A stretch of 64,000 nt of DNA, taken from assembly GCF_004793475.1 (NCBI RefSeq), contig NZ_SRYZ01000017.1, positions 1 to 64,000 of the forward strand, given 5' to 3'. A model generated the notes under the pieces. That model had not been told where the DNA came from. It made no database searches and saw only the letters and a program-made list of their open reading frames with translations. Each line of letters starts with the position of its first letter. Position 1 is the stretch's first letter. This stretch comes from Bacteroides muris (ex Afrizal et al. 2022). GTDB taxonomy: Bacteria > Bacteroidota > Bacteroidia > Bacteroidales > Bacteroidaceae. Both the position numbers and the translations under genes were made by a program. Of the stretch, positions 47,052 through 55,623 are shown piece after piece.

Positions 47052-48467
47052 TTAAAATGTTTTATGTACTTTCAGTTGGAATCCGAAATTGTCTCCATAT
47101 ATCTCCCCCATATCCAATGCAAGGGATGCGTTGAAGCACCAGCCTTTCCATTTGCGGGGAGTATAGTAAAACGATGCAAAAGTAGAAAAATTTTCTAATA
47201 TATCAGGTATCGGACGGTGAGGAGTTCCCCAAGTTCTGCTGTGGGACAATTTTGCTATGTATCTCCACTCACTGCCGATGTCACCGCTCCATCCCAGATG
47301 CAAGGCCTTAACGCGATTGTATTTGAAACTCATATTGCCATCCTTATTATAGATAGGCGATGCTATCAACGGATTGGCTATCGCCATACCCCAATGTACC
47401 CACCCTGGGTAGTAACCGTTGTTGTAATAGTTGTCGGCGCCTCCGGTCTTATTTACTACGGAATTCTGCAAACCGTGCAGAGGACCGCTCATGTTGGTCG
47501 TTTGGAGATATTCGATAACGATTCCATTGATAGCCTGGGTATGGTTGGATTTATATTCCACCCCCCATAAGCCATCCCATCCGTTGAGTTTGACCATAGC
47601 GGAAAAGTCGTCGAAGTGATTGTCCAGATAGGCGCTGATGGAGAAATCTTCCTTAGGACGATAAGTCATTTTGACATATTCGCTGCCCAGAAAATTGCCT
47701 TGGAAAGCCAGATGTTCACCTACCGGTCCGTCTTCACGCCCGTGGCCGGGGAAGAATACGCGTATGTAATCCTTCCATCCGTTGCCCAAGTCCCCCGGTT
47801 CGGCTCCTCCAATCTTATATCCTCCGAATTGGGTGTCGAGAGTCATTCCGAGTTCCAACTGCCATTTTCCTTCGGGTATGCCGATACGCAGAAACCCTTC
47901 TTTATGATGATATTTGATGTTCTTGGTATACCAGTATTTCTCTCCGACTTGTTCCCGTTGGTATTTATTGTCTGTAAACCACCCGTACGAGATTTCTCCT
48001 TTCAGGCCTAAACGGGGCAGCAACTGTACATACTCGGGTATACCTATCTGTACCTGTGGAATGGGACGTGCATTGCCCGACCAGGTCATGCCGCCACTGC
48101 TCAGTTCTTGATTCAGTAATGGGGAATTCCGTTCTTTACTGCCGACAAAGAATCCGAACCATTTATAGCGGATGTCTACATAAGCCTGTTGTACAATGAA
48201 GGAAGTAGTGAATCCCGCTACCGCTGCCACATCTAGTGCTTCCTCAAATCTCCATTTTCCAAGTTCGCGTTTATGGGATATACCCCCACGCATGTAAGTG
48301 TTGTTGTCAAGCGAAGTGAGTCCTTGCTGGTTGCTGACCTGCCAAAGAGGGGTATTTGCACCAGTATGCAGAGTTACTCCATATTCCAAGAATGAAGACA
48401 ATTGCTGTGCCAGCATCGTGCTCTTTCCTACAGACAAGAAAACCATCAGACAGAAGATAATACGCAT
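47052..48467 (-). CDS. Capsule assembly Wzi family protein
   Basis: Wzi-type proteins are outer-membrane barrels that hold capsule polysaccharide at the surface. The 471-residue protein has a signal peptide (MRIIFCLMVFLSVGKSTMLAQ) and many alternating strands with the family feature GSKERNSPLLNQELSSGGMTWS. A longer frame is open upstream, but a TACTTTTG element at 48552-48559 and the signal peptide favour the ATG at 48467. First gene of the wzi-rfbC-ugd-DUF4738 operon. Its last 40 codons contain a promoter-like stretch. Confidence 0.88.
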   Translation of the reverse strand: MRIIFCLMVFLSVGKSTMLAQQLSSFLEYGVTLHTGANTPLWQVSNQQGLTSLDNNTYMRGGISHKRELGKWRFEEALDVAAVAGFTTSFIVQQAYVDIRYKWFGFFVGSKERNSPLLNQELSSGGMTWSGNARPIPQVQIGIPEYVQLLPRLGLKGEISYGWFTDNKYQREQVGEKYWYTKNIKYHHKEGFLRIGIPEGKWQLELGMTLDTQFGGYKIGGAEPGDLGNGWKDYIRVFFPGHGREDGPVGEHLAFQGNFLGSEYVKMTYRPKEDFSISAYLDNHFDDFSAMVKLNGWDGLWGVEYKSNHTQAINGIVIEYLQTTNMSGPLHGLQNSVVNKTGGADNYYNNGYYPGWVHWGMAIANPLIASPIYNKDGNMSFKYNRVKALHLGWSGDIGSEWRYIAKLSHSRTWGTPHRPIPDILENFSTFASFYYTPRKWKGWCFNASLALDMGEIYGDNFGFQLKVHKTF

Positions 48468-48551
48468 AATAGTTTTAGTTAAATATTTAGGTTTGTATAC
48501 TCTTACAAGGGCAATTATCCTTCTATTCTTGGCGAGCATAGTAAAACTATA

Positions 48552-48559
48552 CAAAAGTA
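48552..48559 (-). promoter_or_regulatory. wzi operon promoter -7 element
   Basis: The minus strand reads TACTTTTG, a consensus -7 element, about 85 bp before the wzi ATG. Its surroundings (48534-48570) resemble 47159-47196 inside wzi. Confidence 0.55.
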
Positions 48560-48701
48560 GAAATTTTTCTGGTAAAAAACCTCTTTCCTTATCGAAATAC
48601 CTCTTGAAAATGCATTTTCAAGAGGCAGTGTTTATAATTTTTTAGTAAGAAAAAAAGCTCTGAAACTGGCGTATATCCGATATTTCCGCTACTTTTGTAG
48701 C

Positions 48702-49802
48702 ATGATTGAATTAGCACAACATATAGAAATATTGTTATTGGAGAACGATTGTGTCATTGTTCCCGGCTTGGGAGGATTTGTAGCCCATTATACGTCGGCA
48801 ATGAGAGTAGCGGAAGAAAATATTTTTCTGCCTCCTACCCGTATCATCGGCTTTAATCCTCAATTGAAGATGAATGACGGATTACTTGTACAATCTTACA
48901 TGGCTGTCTATGATACCGACTTTTCCGATGCTACGCGGATTGTAGAAAAAAAAGTGTCGTATATAGTCACTGCTCTCCATGAAGAAGGCAAGGTGGATTT
49001 GCCCAACATTGGCGAATTGCGTTACTCCATTCACGGCACTTATGACTTTGCTCCCTATGACCACAAGATAACTACTCCCTACTTATATGGACTGGATAGT
49101 TTTGAAATACAGGAACTGGCAGAACAGAAGAAACCGTATACGGAAAAGACCGTCCGTTATTCTGTTCCAGTTGTGCCGGAAGACAAAAAGCGAAAGTTTG
49201 AGATTAAATTCAACCGTTCCTATTTGCTGAATGCAGTTGCCATGGTTGCAGTGGTCGCCTTGTTTTTCTTTTTGTCTACACCGATAGAAAATACAGAAGT
49301 GATTGAAGGAAATTATGCGCAACTACTTCCGAATGAACTTTTCGAGATGATAGAAAAGGAATCACTTGCCATTAATCCGATTGTTGTCAGCCAGAAGGCC
49401 GACATTCCGAAAGCGTCGGCTCAAACACACACGAGGCTGCAGGCAAAGAAAGAGGTAGTTCCGGTTATTCTCCAACCTAAGCAACAGACGGCAGAAGTGT
49501 CCTCTGCATCTGCAACAACAAAAAGTGAAGTTCAAAAGACAACTACAGAGAGTGTAGCTCCGTTACTTGTCTCCGCAAAGAAATACCATGTCATCATTGC
49601 CAGTGTAGGTACAGAGAAGGATGCCGAAGCAATGGCAAAGCAACTGATTGAAAAAGGTTATCCTCATGCAAAAGCAATCGTTGGCAATGGTAAAATGCGT
49701 GTCAGCATTAAGTCTTGCGATACAGAAACAGAAGCATATCAGGAATTGAACAGAGTTCGCCAGAATAAAGCGTATAAGAACGCTTGGGTATTAAAGAAGT
49801 AG
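48702..49802 (+). CDS. HU-CCDC81 and SPOR domain protein
   Basis: The 366-residue protein has two tandem HU-like CCDC81 domains at the N-terminus (MIELAQHIEILLLENDCVIVPGLGGFVAHY; LVQSYMAVYDTDFSDATRIVEKKVSYI), one membrane helix near 178-195 (SYLLNAVAMVAVVALFFFLS), a low-complexity linker rich in Q, T, S and K, and a C-terminal SPOR domain (YHVIIASVGTEKDAEAMAKQLIEKGYPHAKAIV). SPOR domains bind denuded septal peptidoglycan, so it is likely a division-site protein tethering something in the cytoplasm. A TACTTTTG element sits about 14 bp before the ATG. Confidence 0.88.
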   Translation: MIELAQHIEILLLENDCVIVPGLGGFVAHYTSAMRVAEENIFLPPTRIIGFNPQLKMNDGLLVQSYMAVYDTDFSDATRIVEKKVSYIVTALHEEGKVDLPNIGELRYSIHGTYDFAPYDHKITTPYLYGLDSFEIQELAEQKKPYTEKTVRYSVPVVPEDKKRKFEIKFNRSYLLNAVAMVAVVALFFFLSTPIENTEVIEGNYAQLLPNELFEMIEKESLAINPIVVSQKADIPKASAQTHTRLQAKKEVVPVILQPKQQTAEVSSASATTKSEVQKTTTESVAPLLVSAKKYHVIIASVGTEKDAEAMAKQLIEKGYPHAKAIVGNGKMRVSIKSCDTETEAYQELNRVRQNKAYKNAWVLKK

Positions 49803-49853
49803 AAAGTAATCTACCCTTGCCTTATTTTTTAATTCTTTAATTTTTTAACTATC

Positions 49854-50387
49854 ATGAAGCGTATCCGTTGTCCTAAATGTGAGAATTACCTAACATTCGA
49901 TGAAACCAAGTATACCGAAGGTCAATCGCTGGTCTTTGTATGCGACCAGTGTAAGAAGCAGTTCAGTATCCGTTTAGGCAAATCAAAGATGAAAGCCCCT
50001 CAAAAAGAAGAACGTCCGGATGAAGCAGAGTTTAAAGAAGCCTTTGGCAGCATCACGGTCATTGAGAATGTGTTTGGTTTTAAGCAGGTGCTTCCATTGC
50101 AGGAAGGTGACAATATCATAGGCCGGCGTTGCGTGGGGAATGTTATTGAAGTACCGATTGAGACTTCGGATATGAGTATGGATCGGCGTCACTGTATCAT
50201 TAATGTAAAGAGCAATAAGCAGGGAGCGTTGATTTATACCTTACGCGATGCTCCCAGCCTGACGGGAACTTTCCTTAATAATGAAATTTTGGGTGACAAA
50301 GACCGCATTCGCATTGACGATGGAGCCATCGTAACCATTGGCGCCACTACTTTTATATTGCGGGCAGCAGAGCAGGAAAATCTTTAG
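49854..50387 (+). CDS. Zinc-ribbon and FHA domain protein
   Basis: The 177-residue protein begins with a C4 zinc ribbon (CPKCENYLTF and CDQCKKQF, residues 5-40), then an acidic-basic linker and an FHA domain (GDNIIGRRCVGNVIEVPIETSDMSMDRRHCIINV ... GTFLNNE). FHA domains bind phosphothreonine. No Ser/Thr kinase is in the window, so its partner is unknown. It follows the HU-CCDC81/SPOR gene by 51 bp on the same strand and may be cotranscribed. Confidence 0.85.
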   Translation: MKRIRCPKCENYLTFDETKYTEGQSLVFVCDQCKKQFSIRLGKSKMKAPQKEERPDEAEFKEAFGSITVIENVFGFKQVLPLQEGDNIIGRRCVGNVIEVPIETSDMSMDRRHCIINVKSNKQGALIYTLRDAPSLTGTFLNNEILGDKDRIRIDDGAIVTIGATTFILRAAEQENL

Positions 50388-50424
50388 ACGAAAAAGAAAA
50401 CTGTGGCTTAATATTTTCCATCAA

Positions 50425-50490
50425 CTGTGGCATAAACAAGCAGACCGTACAAAAAACTCCTTTTGTACGGTCTGCTTGTTTATGCCACAG
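50425..50490. repeat. Perfect 30-bp inverted repeat
   Basis: Arms 50425-50454 and 50461-50490 are exact complements around a 6-base loop. The arm begins CTGTGGCATAAACAAG. There is no T run after it, and the stem is far longer than the terminators nearby. A direct partial copy (CTGTGGC) sits at 50401, and a second small hairpin (GAATAC/GTATTC, about 50500-50519) follows. The gap 50388-50742 otherwise holds only the uxaC promoter. Confidence 0.85.
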
Positions 50491-50593
50491 GAATAAAAGA
50501 ATACCTTTTATAGTATTCCTGCATACCTTTTTCTTGGATGGATTTTAAGAAGCAATACTAACACAGCAGTATGAATACAAAGATTCGGATTAT

Positions 50594-50624
50594 TTTGTTT
50601 CTCCAAGTAAAATTTCTACTTTTG
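50594..50624 (+). promoter_or_regulatory. uxaC promoter
   Basis: TTTG, a 19-base spacer and TACTTTTG (50617-50624) form a full Bacteroides promoter. The leader is about 110 bases and contains a GATAAC/GTTATC inverted repeat (about 50630-50660) that could be an operator for a hexuronate regulator. Confidence 0.65.
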
Positions 50625-50742
50625 TGTTCGATAACGGTTAATAAAAACGAAAACAGTTATCAAGTCTATTATATTCACAATCAACACTATATAGATATAA
50701 TGAATAGAAAGTAATATTTTTAGATACTTAAAGCACAAAAAG

Positions 50743-52149
50743 ATGAAAAACTTTATGGACGAAAACTTCTTGTTGCAAACGGAAACAGCACAGAAGTTGT
50801 ATCACGAGCATGCGGCTAAGATGCCGATTATCGACTATCATTGTCACTTGATTCCTCAAATGGTGGCGGAAGATTATCAATTTAAGTCACTGACTGAAAT
50901 CTGGTTGGGAGGTGACCACTACAAGTGGCGTGCTATGCGTACCAATGGTGTGGACGAACGCTTCTGTACCGGTAAGGATACTACAGATTGGGAAAAGTTT
51001 GAGAAGTGGGCCGAAACTGTACCTTATACTTTCCGTAATCCGCTGTACCACTGGACTCATCTTGAATTAAAGACTGCTTTTGGAACCGATAAGATTCTGA
51101 ATCCTCAAACAGCTCGTGAAATTTATGATGAATGTAATGAGAAGCTGAAACTGCCCGAATATTCTGCCCGCGGCATGATGCGCCGCTATCACGTGGAAGT
51201 GGTTTGTACTACGGATGACCCTATTGATTCTTTGGAACATCATATTAAAACACGAGAAAGCGGCTTTGAAATCAAAATGCTGCCCACTTGGCGTCCAGAC
51301 AAGGCAATGGCAGTGGAAGTTCCTGCCGATTTCCGTATATACGTAGAAAAATTGGCCGAAGCGAGCGATGTAACTATTTCCAACTTTGACGATATGGTTG
51401 TAGCCTTGCGTAAGCGTCACGATTTCTTCGCAGAACAAGGTTGTAAACTGTCTGACCACGGAATTGAAGAATTCTATGCCGAAGATTATAGAGAAGCAGA
51501 GATTAAGGTTATATTTAATAAAGTATATGGCGGTGCCGAATTGACGAAAGAAGAAATTCTGAAATTCAAGTCGGCCATGCTGGTTGTGTTTGGCGAAATG
51601 GATTGGGAGAAAGGTTGGACACAACAGTTTCATTATGGTGCTATTCGCAACAATAACAGTAAGATGTTCAAGCTATTAGGACCTGACACCGGTTTTGATT
51701 CCATTGGCGAATTTACTACAGCAAAAGCCATGGCAAAATTCCTCGACCGTTTAAACTCCAATGGTAAACTGACCAAAACTATTCTTTATAACTTGAATCC
51801 ATGCGCTAATGAAGTAATTGCCACTATGCTGGGCAACTTTCAAGATGGGACGATTGCCGGTAAGATTCAATTCGGTTCCGGTTGGTGGTTCCTCGACCAA
51901 AAGGATGGTATGGAAAAGCAGATGAATGCCCTTTCTGTATTAGGCTTGTTAAGCCGATTTGTTGGTATGCTGACCGATTCCCGTTCCTTCCTCTCCTATC
52001 CGCGTCATGAATATTTCCGCCGTACATTGTGCAATCTTGTAGGCCGTGATGTGGAAAATGGTGAAATTCCTGTCTCCGAGATGGAACGCGTAAACCAGAT
52101 GATTGAAGATATCAGCTATTATAATGCCAAGAATTTCTTCCAATTCTAA
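50743..52149 (+). CDS. uxaC: Uronate isomerase
   Basis: It interconverts glucuronate or galacturonate with the keto-uronates fructuronate and tagaturonate, the entry to hexuronate breakdown. The 468-residue amidohydrolase-fold protein has the metal-site segment IIDYHCHLIPQ near residue 30 and the C-terminal FVGMLTDSRSFLSYPRHEYFRR. It stands alone; uxuA/uxuB/kdgK are not in the window. The gene gives the cell access to plant pectin or host glycosaminoglycan uronates. Confidence 0.95.
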   Translation: MKNFMDENFLLQTETAQKLYHEHAAKMPIIDYHCHLIPQMVAEDYQFKSLTEIWLGGDHYKWRAMRTNGVDERFCTGKDTTDWEKFEKWAETVPYTFRNPLYHWTHLELKTAFGTDKILNPQTAREIYDECNEKLKLPEYSARGMMRRYHVEVVCTTDDPIDSLEHHIKTRESGFEIKMLPTWRPDKAMAVEVPADFRIYVEKLAEASDVTISNFDDMVVALRKRHDFFAEQGCKLSDHGIEEFYAEDYREAEIKVIFNKVYGGAELTKEEILKFKSAMLVVFGEMDWEKGWTQQFHYGAIRNNNSKMFKLLGPDTGFDSIGEFTTAKAMAKFLDRLNSNGKLTKTILYNLNPCANEVIATMLGNFQDGTIAGKIQFGSGWWFLDQKDGMEKQMNALSVLGLLSRFVGMLTDSRSFLSYPRHEYFRRTLCNLVGRDVENGEIPVSEMERVNQMIEDISYYNAKNFFQF

Positions 52150-52158
52150 CAGCACTAG

Positions 52159-52200
52159 TAAGCTATAAGTCATGCAGTTTAACTCATAACTTATAGCTTA
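52159..52200. terminator. Bidirectional terminator, uxaC / HAD
   Basis: A perfect 12-bp stem, TAAGCTATAAGT (52159-52170) with its complement (52189-52200), separates the convergent genes; its right arm overlaps the stop codon of the HAD gene. Confidence 0.7.
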
Positions 52201-52880
52201 TCTAATATTTCTTTGATACTATCCAATTGTATAAAATTGGGATGTCGTATTTCCCCTTCATGTTGCTCGTATGCCCAAGTCACGTTGTATGGTACATGGG
52301 CAGCATACCCCCCAAGTTCCAATACCGGAAGTATGTCTGATTTTACAGAATTACCTATCATCAGGAGTTTTTCAGGCAGACAGCCCAATGTTTCAATCAG
52401 CCTCCGGTAATCATCGATTTTCTTGTCACTCATGATTTCGATATGATGGAAATATTCTTGCAGTCCGGAGGCTCCTATTTTCCTTTTCTGGTCGAACAAG
52501 TCCCCCTTAGTGGCCAACACCAATTTATACTTCCCATGAAGTGACGATATGGTCTCTTCCACGCCTCCCAGCAGTATGACCGGTTTCTGCAGTAGTTCTT
52601 GTCCCCATCCTATTACTTCCTCTATAAGATGTATACTTCCGTTTCCGTCTGTCACTTTGCAGATGGTTTCAGTCATACTGAGCATTATACTCTTCAGTCC
52701 GTAGCCATACATGTGCAGATTCTTCATTTCTGTTTCGAAAAAACTTTGTGATATGGATGAAGCGGGCAGATACTGCCTTAAAAGGTTACAGAATTTGTGT
52801 TCGAACTCCTGAATATAAAGTTCGCTTTCCCACAGTGTATCATCAGCATCAAAAGCTATGAATTCAATTTTATCTTTCAT
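52191..52880 (-). CDS. HAD family hydrolase
   Basis: The 229-residue phosphatase-fold protein has motif I FDADDTLWESE near residue 10 (nucleophile and acid aspartates), an alpha-helical cap, motif II in LVLATKGD, the lysine in SDKKIDDYRRL, and motif III MIGNSVKSDILP. It resembles YjjG/pyrimidine-nucleotidase-like HADs, but the substrate is not clear. It is divergent from the POT transporter; a minus-strand TATCTTTG at 52906-52913 is its -7 element. Confidence 0.88.
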   Translation of the reverse strand: MKDKIEFIAFDADDTLWESELYIQEFEHKFCNLLRQYLPASSISQSFFETEMKNLHMYGYGLKSIMLSMTETICKVTDGNGSIHLIEEVIGWGQELLQKPVILLGGVEETISSLHGKYKLVLATKGDLFDQKRKIGASGLQEYFHHIEIMSDKKIDDYRRLIETLGCLPEKLLMIGNSVKSDILPVLELGGYAAHVPYNVTWAYEQHEGEIRHPNFIQLDSIKEILDKL

Positions 52881-52982
52881 GAATGGTCGTTTTTATAAAA
52901 TTGTCCAAAGATACGGAGTATTCCATATAAATGAAAAGATAAATAGCGATAAATAGGAAGTTAATACTTTGTCTGCAGCTTA

Positions 52983-53030
52983 TTAATATCGTGTTTGCAA
53001 GAAATTAATATTTTGCAAACACGATATTAA
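52983..53030. promoter_or_regulatory. 18-bp perfect inverted repeat at the transporter promoter
   Basis: Arms 52983-53000 (starting TTAATATCGTGTTTGCAA) and 53013-53030 are exact complements with a 12-base spacer. The right arm ends 5 bp before the -7 element TATTTTTG (53036-53043) of the transporter gene and covers its -33 region, where a bound repressor would block transcription. Confidence 0.7.
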
Positions 53031-53035
53031 TTTTC

Positions 53036-53043
53036 TATTTTTG
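53036..53043 (+). promoter_or_regulatory. Transporter promoter -7 element
   Basis: TATTTTTG fits TAnnTTTG, about 45 bp before the ATG and just downstream of the inverted repeat. Confidence 0.5.
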
Positions 53044-53088
53044 CACTTATTTTTTCATTTAATGCATAAATTTTAATCGTTACAAAGG

Positions 53089-54471
53089 ATGATGACATCA
53101 CCCCAACCCACTTCCAAAGGTTTCAACAGAGCCTTTTGGGTAAGTAGTACAGTAGAACTGTTCGAACGCATGGCATATTATGCCGTATTTATTATTCTTA
53201 CCATTTATCTTTCCAACATTTTAGGTTTCAATGATTTTGAGTCAAGCATGATTTCCGGCTTGTTTTCGGGAGGACTCTATCTGTTGCCTATCTTTACGGG
53301 CGCATATGCCGATAAGATAGGTTTCCGAAAGTCAATGATTATTGCTTTCTCATTACTATCCATCGGATATTTGGGCTTGGGACTGCTTCCTACCCTGCTG
53401 GAAGCTGCCGGTCTGGTGAAGTATGGTGAGATAACCCGTTTTTCCGGATTGCCAGACAGTAATGACCGCTGGATGATTGTCCCTGTATTGTTTGTTATCA
53501 TGGTGGGAGGTTCGTTCATCAAGTCTATTATATCGGGATCGGTGGCTAAGGAAACAACAGAGGCTACCCGTGCACGCGGTTATTCCATCTTCTATATGAT
53601 GGTGAATATAGGCGCATTTACCGGGAAAACGGTGGTCGATCCTCTACGGAATGTTATCGGTGAGCAAGCTTATATTTATATCAATTACTTCTCGGCTGTC
53701 ATGACGTTGTTAGCATTATCGGCTGTCATCTTATTGTATAAATCGGCACATACAGCAGGTGAAGGAAAAAGCATGCGTGAAATTGGACAAGGCTTTCTGC
53801 GTATTATCACTAATTGGCGTTTGCTGATTCTTATTCTCATCGTAACCGGTTTTTGGATGGTGCAGCAACAACTCTATGCAACTATGCCCAAATATGTCAT
53901 CCGTATGGCGGGTGAAACGGCCAAACCGGGGTGGATAGCCAATGTAAACCCGTTTGTAGTGGTTTGCTGCGTAAGCTTTATTACTCGATGGATGGCAAAA
54001 CGCACCGCAATTACTTCCATGAATATAGGCATGTTTCTTATTCCGGTATCGGCATTGCTGATGGCATGCGGTAATTTGTTGGGTAATGACATTATTGCCG
54101 GCATGAGTAATATTACTTTAATGATGGTGCTTGGCATTGTAGTACAGGCTTTGGCTGAATGTTTCATTTCACCACGTTATCTGGAATACTTCTCTTTGCA
54201 AGCCCCCAAGGGCGAAGAAGGCATGTACCTTGGTTTCAGTCATCTTCATTCATTCCTCTCTTCTATTTTGGGGTTTGGTATTGCGGGGGTACTTCTGACA
54301 AAATATTGTCCTGACCCAAGCTTGTTTGAAACCCGCGAAGCGTGGGAAGCAGCCAGTGTCAATGCACATTATATTTGGTATTATTTCGCTGCTATAGGAT
54401 TGGTTGCAGCAATTGCATTATTCGTTTTTGCCAAAACGACCGAATTCATCGACAAAAAGAAGAAGGCATAA
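53089..54471 (+). CDS. MFS transporter, POT/PTR peptide type
   Basis: The 460-residue inner-membrane protein has about twelve helices and the proton-coupled oligopeptide transporter motif ELFERMAYYAVF near residues 23-34 (ExxERxxYY), then SGGLYLLPIFTGAYADKIGFRKSMI between helices 2 and 3. It probably imports di- or tripeptides with protons, though the C-terminal half is not closely typical, so the substrate is uncertain. A terminator follows directly. Confidence 0.88.
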   Translation: MMTSPQPTSKGFNRAFWVSSTVELFERMAYYAVFIILTIYLSNILGFNDFESSMISGLFSGGLYLLPIFTGAYADKIGFRKSMIIAFSLLSIGYLGLGLLPTLLEAAGLVKYGEITRFSGLPDSNDRWMIVPVLFVIMVGGSFIKSIISGSVAKETTEATRARGYSIFYMMVNIGAFTGKTVVDPLRNVIGEQAYIYINYFSAVMTLLALSAVILLYKSAHTAGEGKSMREIGQGFLRIITNWRLLILILIVTGFWMVQQQLYATMPKYVIRMAGETAKPGWIANVNPFVVVCCVSFITRWMAKRTAITSMNIGMFLIPVSALLMACGNLLGNDIIAGMSNITLMMVLGIVVQALAECFISPRYLEYFSLQAPKGEEGMYLGFSHLHSFLSSILGFGIAGVLLTKYCPDPSLFETREAWEAASVNAHYIWYYFAAIGLVAAIALFVFAKTTEFIDKKKKA

Positions 54472-54503
54472 GGGGCATGTATTGCATACTTTTTGTATAT
54501 TTG

Positions 54504-54536
54504 CCGTCACTTTTTTTAAAAGTGACGGTTTTTTTG
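54504..54536 (+). terminator. Terminator of the transporter gene
   Basis: CCGTCACTTTT pairs with AAAAGTGACGG around a 3-base loop and is followed by eight T. A TATATTTG (54496-54503) just before it may be a -7 element for the hydrolase gene. Confidence 0.88.
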
Positions 54537-54553
54537 TAATTAAGGAGATTAGG

Positions 54554-55357
54554 ATGAAAGTAAAATTTATAAGCCTTGCCAGTGGAAGCAGTGGCAACTG
54601 CTATTATATAGGTACAGAAAAATATGGAATACTCATTGACGCCGGCATTGCAGTACGGACGATAAAAAAAGGACTCAAGGAAGCAGGTATCAGCATGGAA
54701 ATGATACGTGCGGTATTTGTTACGCACGACCATGCAGATCATATTAAAGCGGTAGGCGGACTGGGTGAGAAGCAGAATATTCCTATTTATACAACTGCCC
54801 AGATTCATAAGGGTATCAACCGGAGCTATTGCATGACGGAAAAGTTATATTCGTCTGTCCGTTATCTGGAAAAGCAGCAACCCATGCAGTTGGAAGACTT
54901 TCATATCGAATCTTTCGAAGTACCTCATGACGGCACGGACAATGTGGGCTATTGTATTGAGATAGACGGAAAGGTCTTTGCTTTTCTTACAGATCTTGGT
55001 GAAATCACTCCTACAGCTGCAGAATATATCAAAAAGGCCAATTATCTGATATTGGAAGCCAACTACGATGAGGAGATGTTGCGTATGGGTACCTATCCCC
55101 AATACCTGAAAGAACGTATTACCAGCCGTACCGGGCACATGAGCAATATTGCTACTGCCGAATTCCTTTCGGAAAATATGACGGAGCATTTACAGTATAT
55201 TTGGCTTTGCCATTTGAGCAAGGACAATAACCATCCAGAATTGGCCTATAAGACAGTGGAATGGAAGTTAAGGGAAAAAGGAATTATCGTAGGAAAGGAT
55301 GTGCAGTTATGCGCTTTGAAGCGTACAACTCCTTCTGATTTATATGAGTTTGAATAA
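54554..55357 (+). CDS. Metallo-beta-lactamase-fold hydrolase (YycJ/WalJ-like)
   Basis: The 267-residue protein opens MKVKFISLASGSSGNCYYI, the hallmark of the YycJ/WalJ family, and has the metal motif VTHDHADHIKAVGG near 58, then EVPHDGTDNVGY and LILEANYDEEML. Family members are linked to DNA repair or cell-wall metabolism. The start is set by a good ribosome-binding sequence (AAGGAGATTAGG) directly before ATG 54554; a longer frame overlaps the terminator of the upstream gene and is rejected. Confidence 0.9.
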   Translation: MKVKFISLASGSSGNCYYIGTEKYGILIDAGIAVRTIKKGLKEAGISMEMIRAVFVTHDHADHIKAVGGLGEKQNIPIYTTAQIHKGINRSYCMTEKLYSSVRYLEKQQPMQLEDFHIESFEVPHDGTDNVGYCIEIDGKVFAFLTDLGEITPTAAEYIKKANYLILEANYDEEMLRMGTYPQYLKERITSRTGHMSNIATAEFLSENMTEHLQYIWLCHLSKDNNHPELAYKTVEWKLREKGIIVGKDVQLCALKRTTPSDLYEFE

Positions 55358-55393
55358 AAAATCTCATTTCATAGCAAAAAACACTTCAATTTA

Positions 55394-55425
55394 TTTGCAT
55401 GAATAAAATAAAAGGATTACTTTTG
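55394..55425 (+). promoter_or_regulatory. tRNA-Lys promoter
   Basis: TTTG (55394-55397), a 20-base spacer and TACTTTTG (55418-55425) form a full Bacteroides promoter, 18 bp before the tRNA. Confidence 0.8.
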
Positions 55426-55443
55426 CACCCGCAAATAAGAAAT

Positions 55444-55516
55444 GCACTCTTAGCTCAGTTGGTAGAGCAACTGACTCTTAATCAGTGGGTCCAGGGTTCG
55501 AATCCCTGAGGGTGTA
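55444..55516 (+). tRNA. tRNA-Lys (anticodon CTT)
   Basis: A complete 73-base cloverleaf: acceptor GCACTCT with AGGGTGT (G-U pairs at two places), D arm, anticodon stem ACTGA/TCAGT with loop CTCTTAA giving CTT, T arm with TTCGAAT and discriminator A. CCA is not encoded. It reads AAG codons. Confidence 0.95.
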
Positions 55517-55523
55517 CATAACA

Positions 55524-55557
55524 AAAAAAGGAACAACTAATGTTGTTCCTTTTTTTG
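55524..55557 (+). terminator. tRNA-Lys terminator
   Basis: AAGGAACAAC pairs with GTTGTTCCTT around TAAT, with seven T after it. Confidence 0.88.
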
Positions 55558-55623
55558 TTATGTATCCATATTTCTTTATATTTGCGTACTCATTTATATT
55601 TCTAAGACTAAAAGAAACACAAT

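Noticed and set aside
53089..55357. Transporter and metallo-hydrolase as one operon
   Set aside because: A strong terminator with eight T lies between them, so joint transcription is unlikely.
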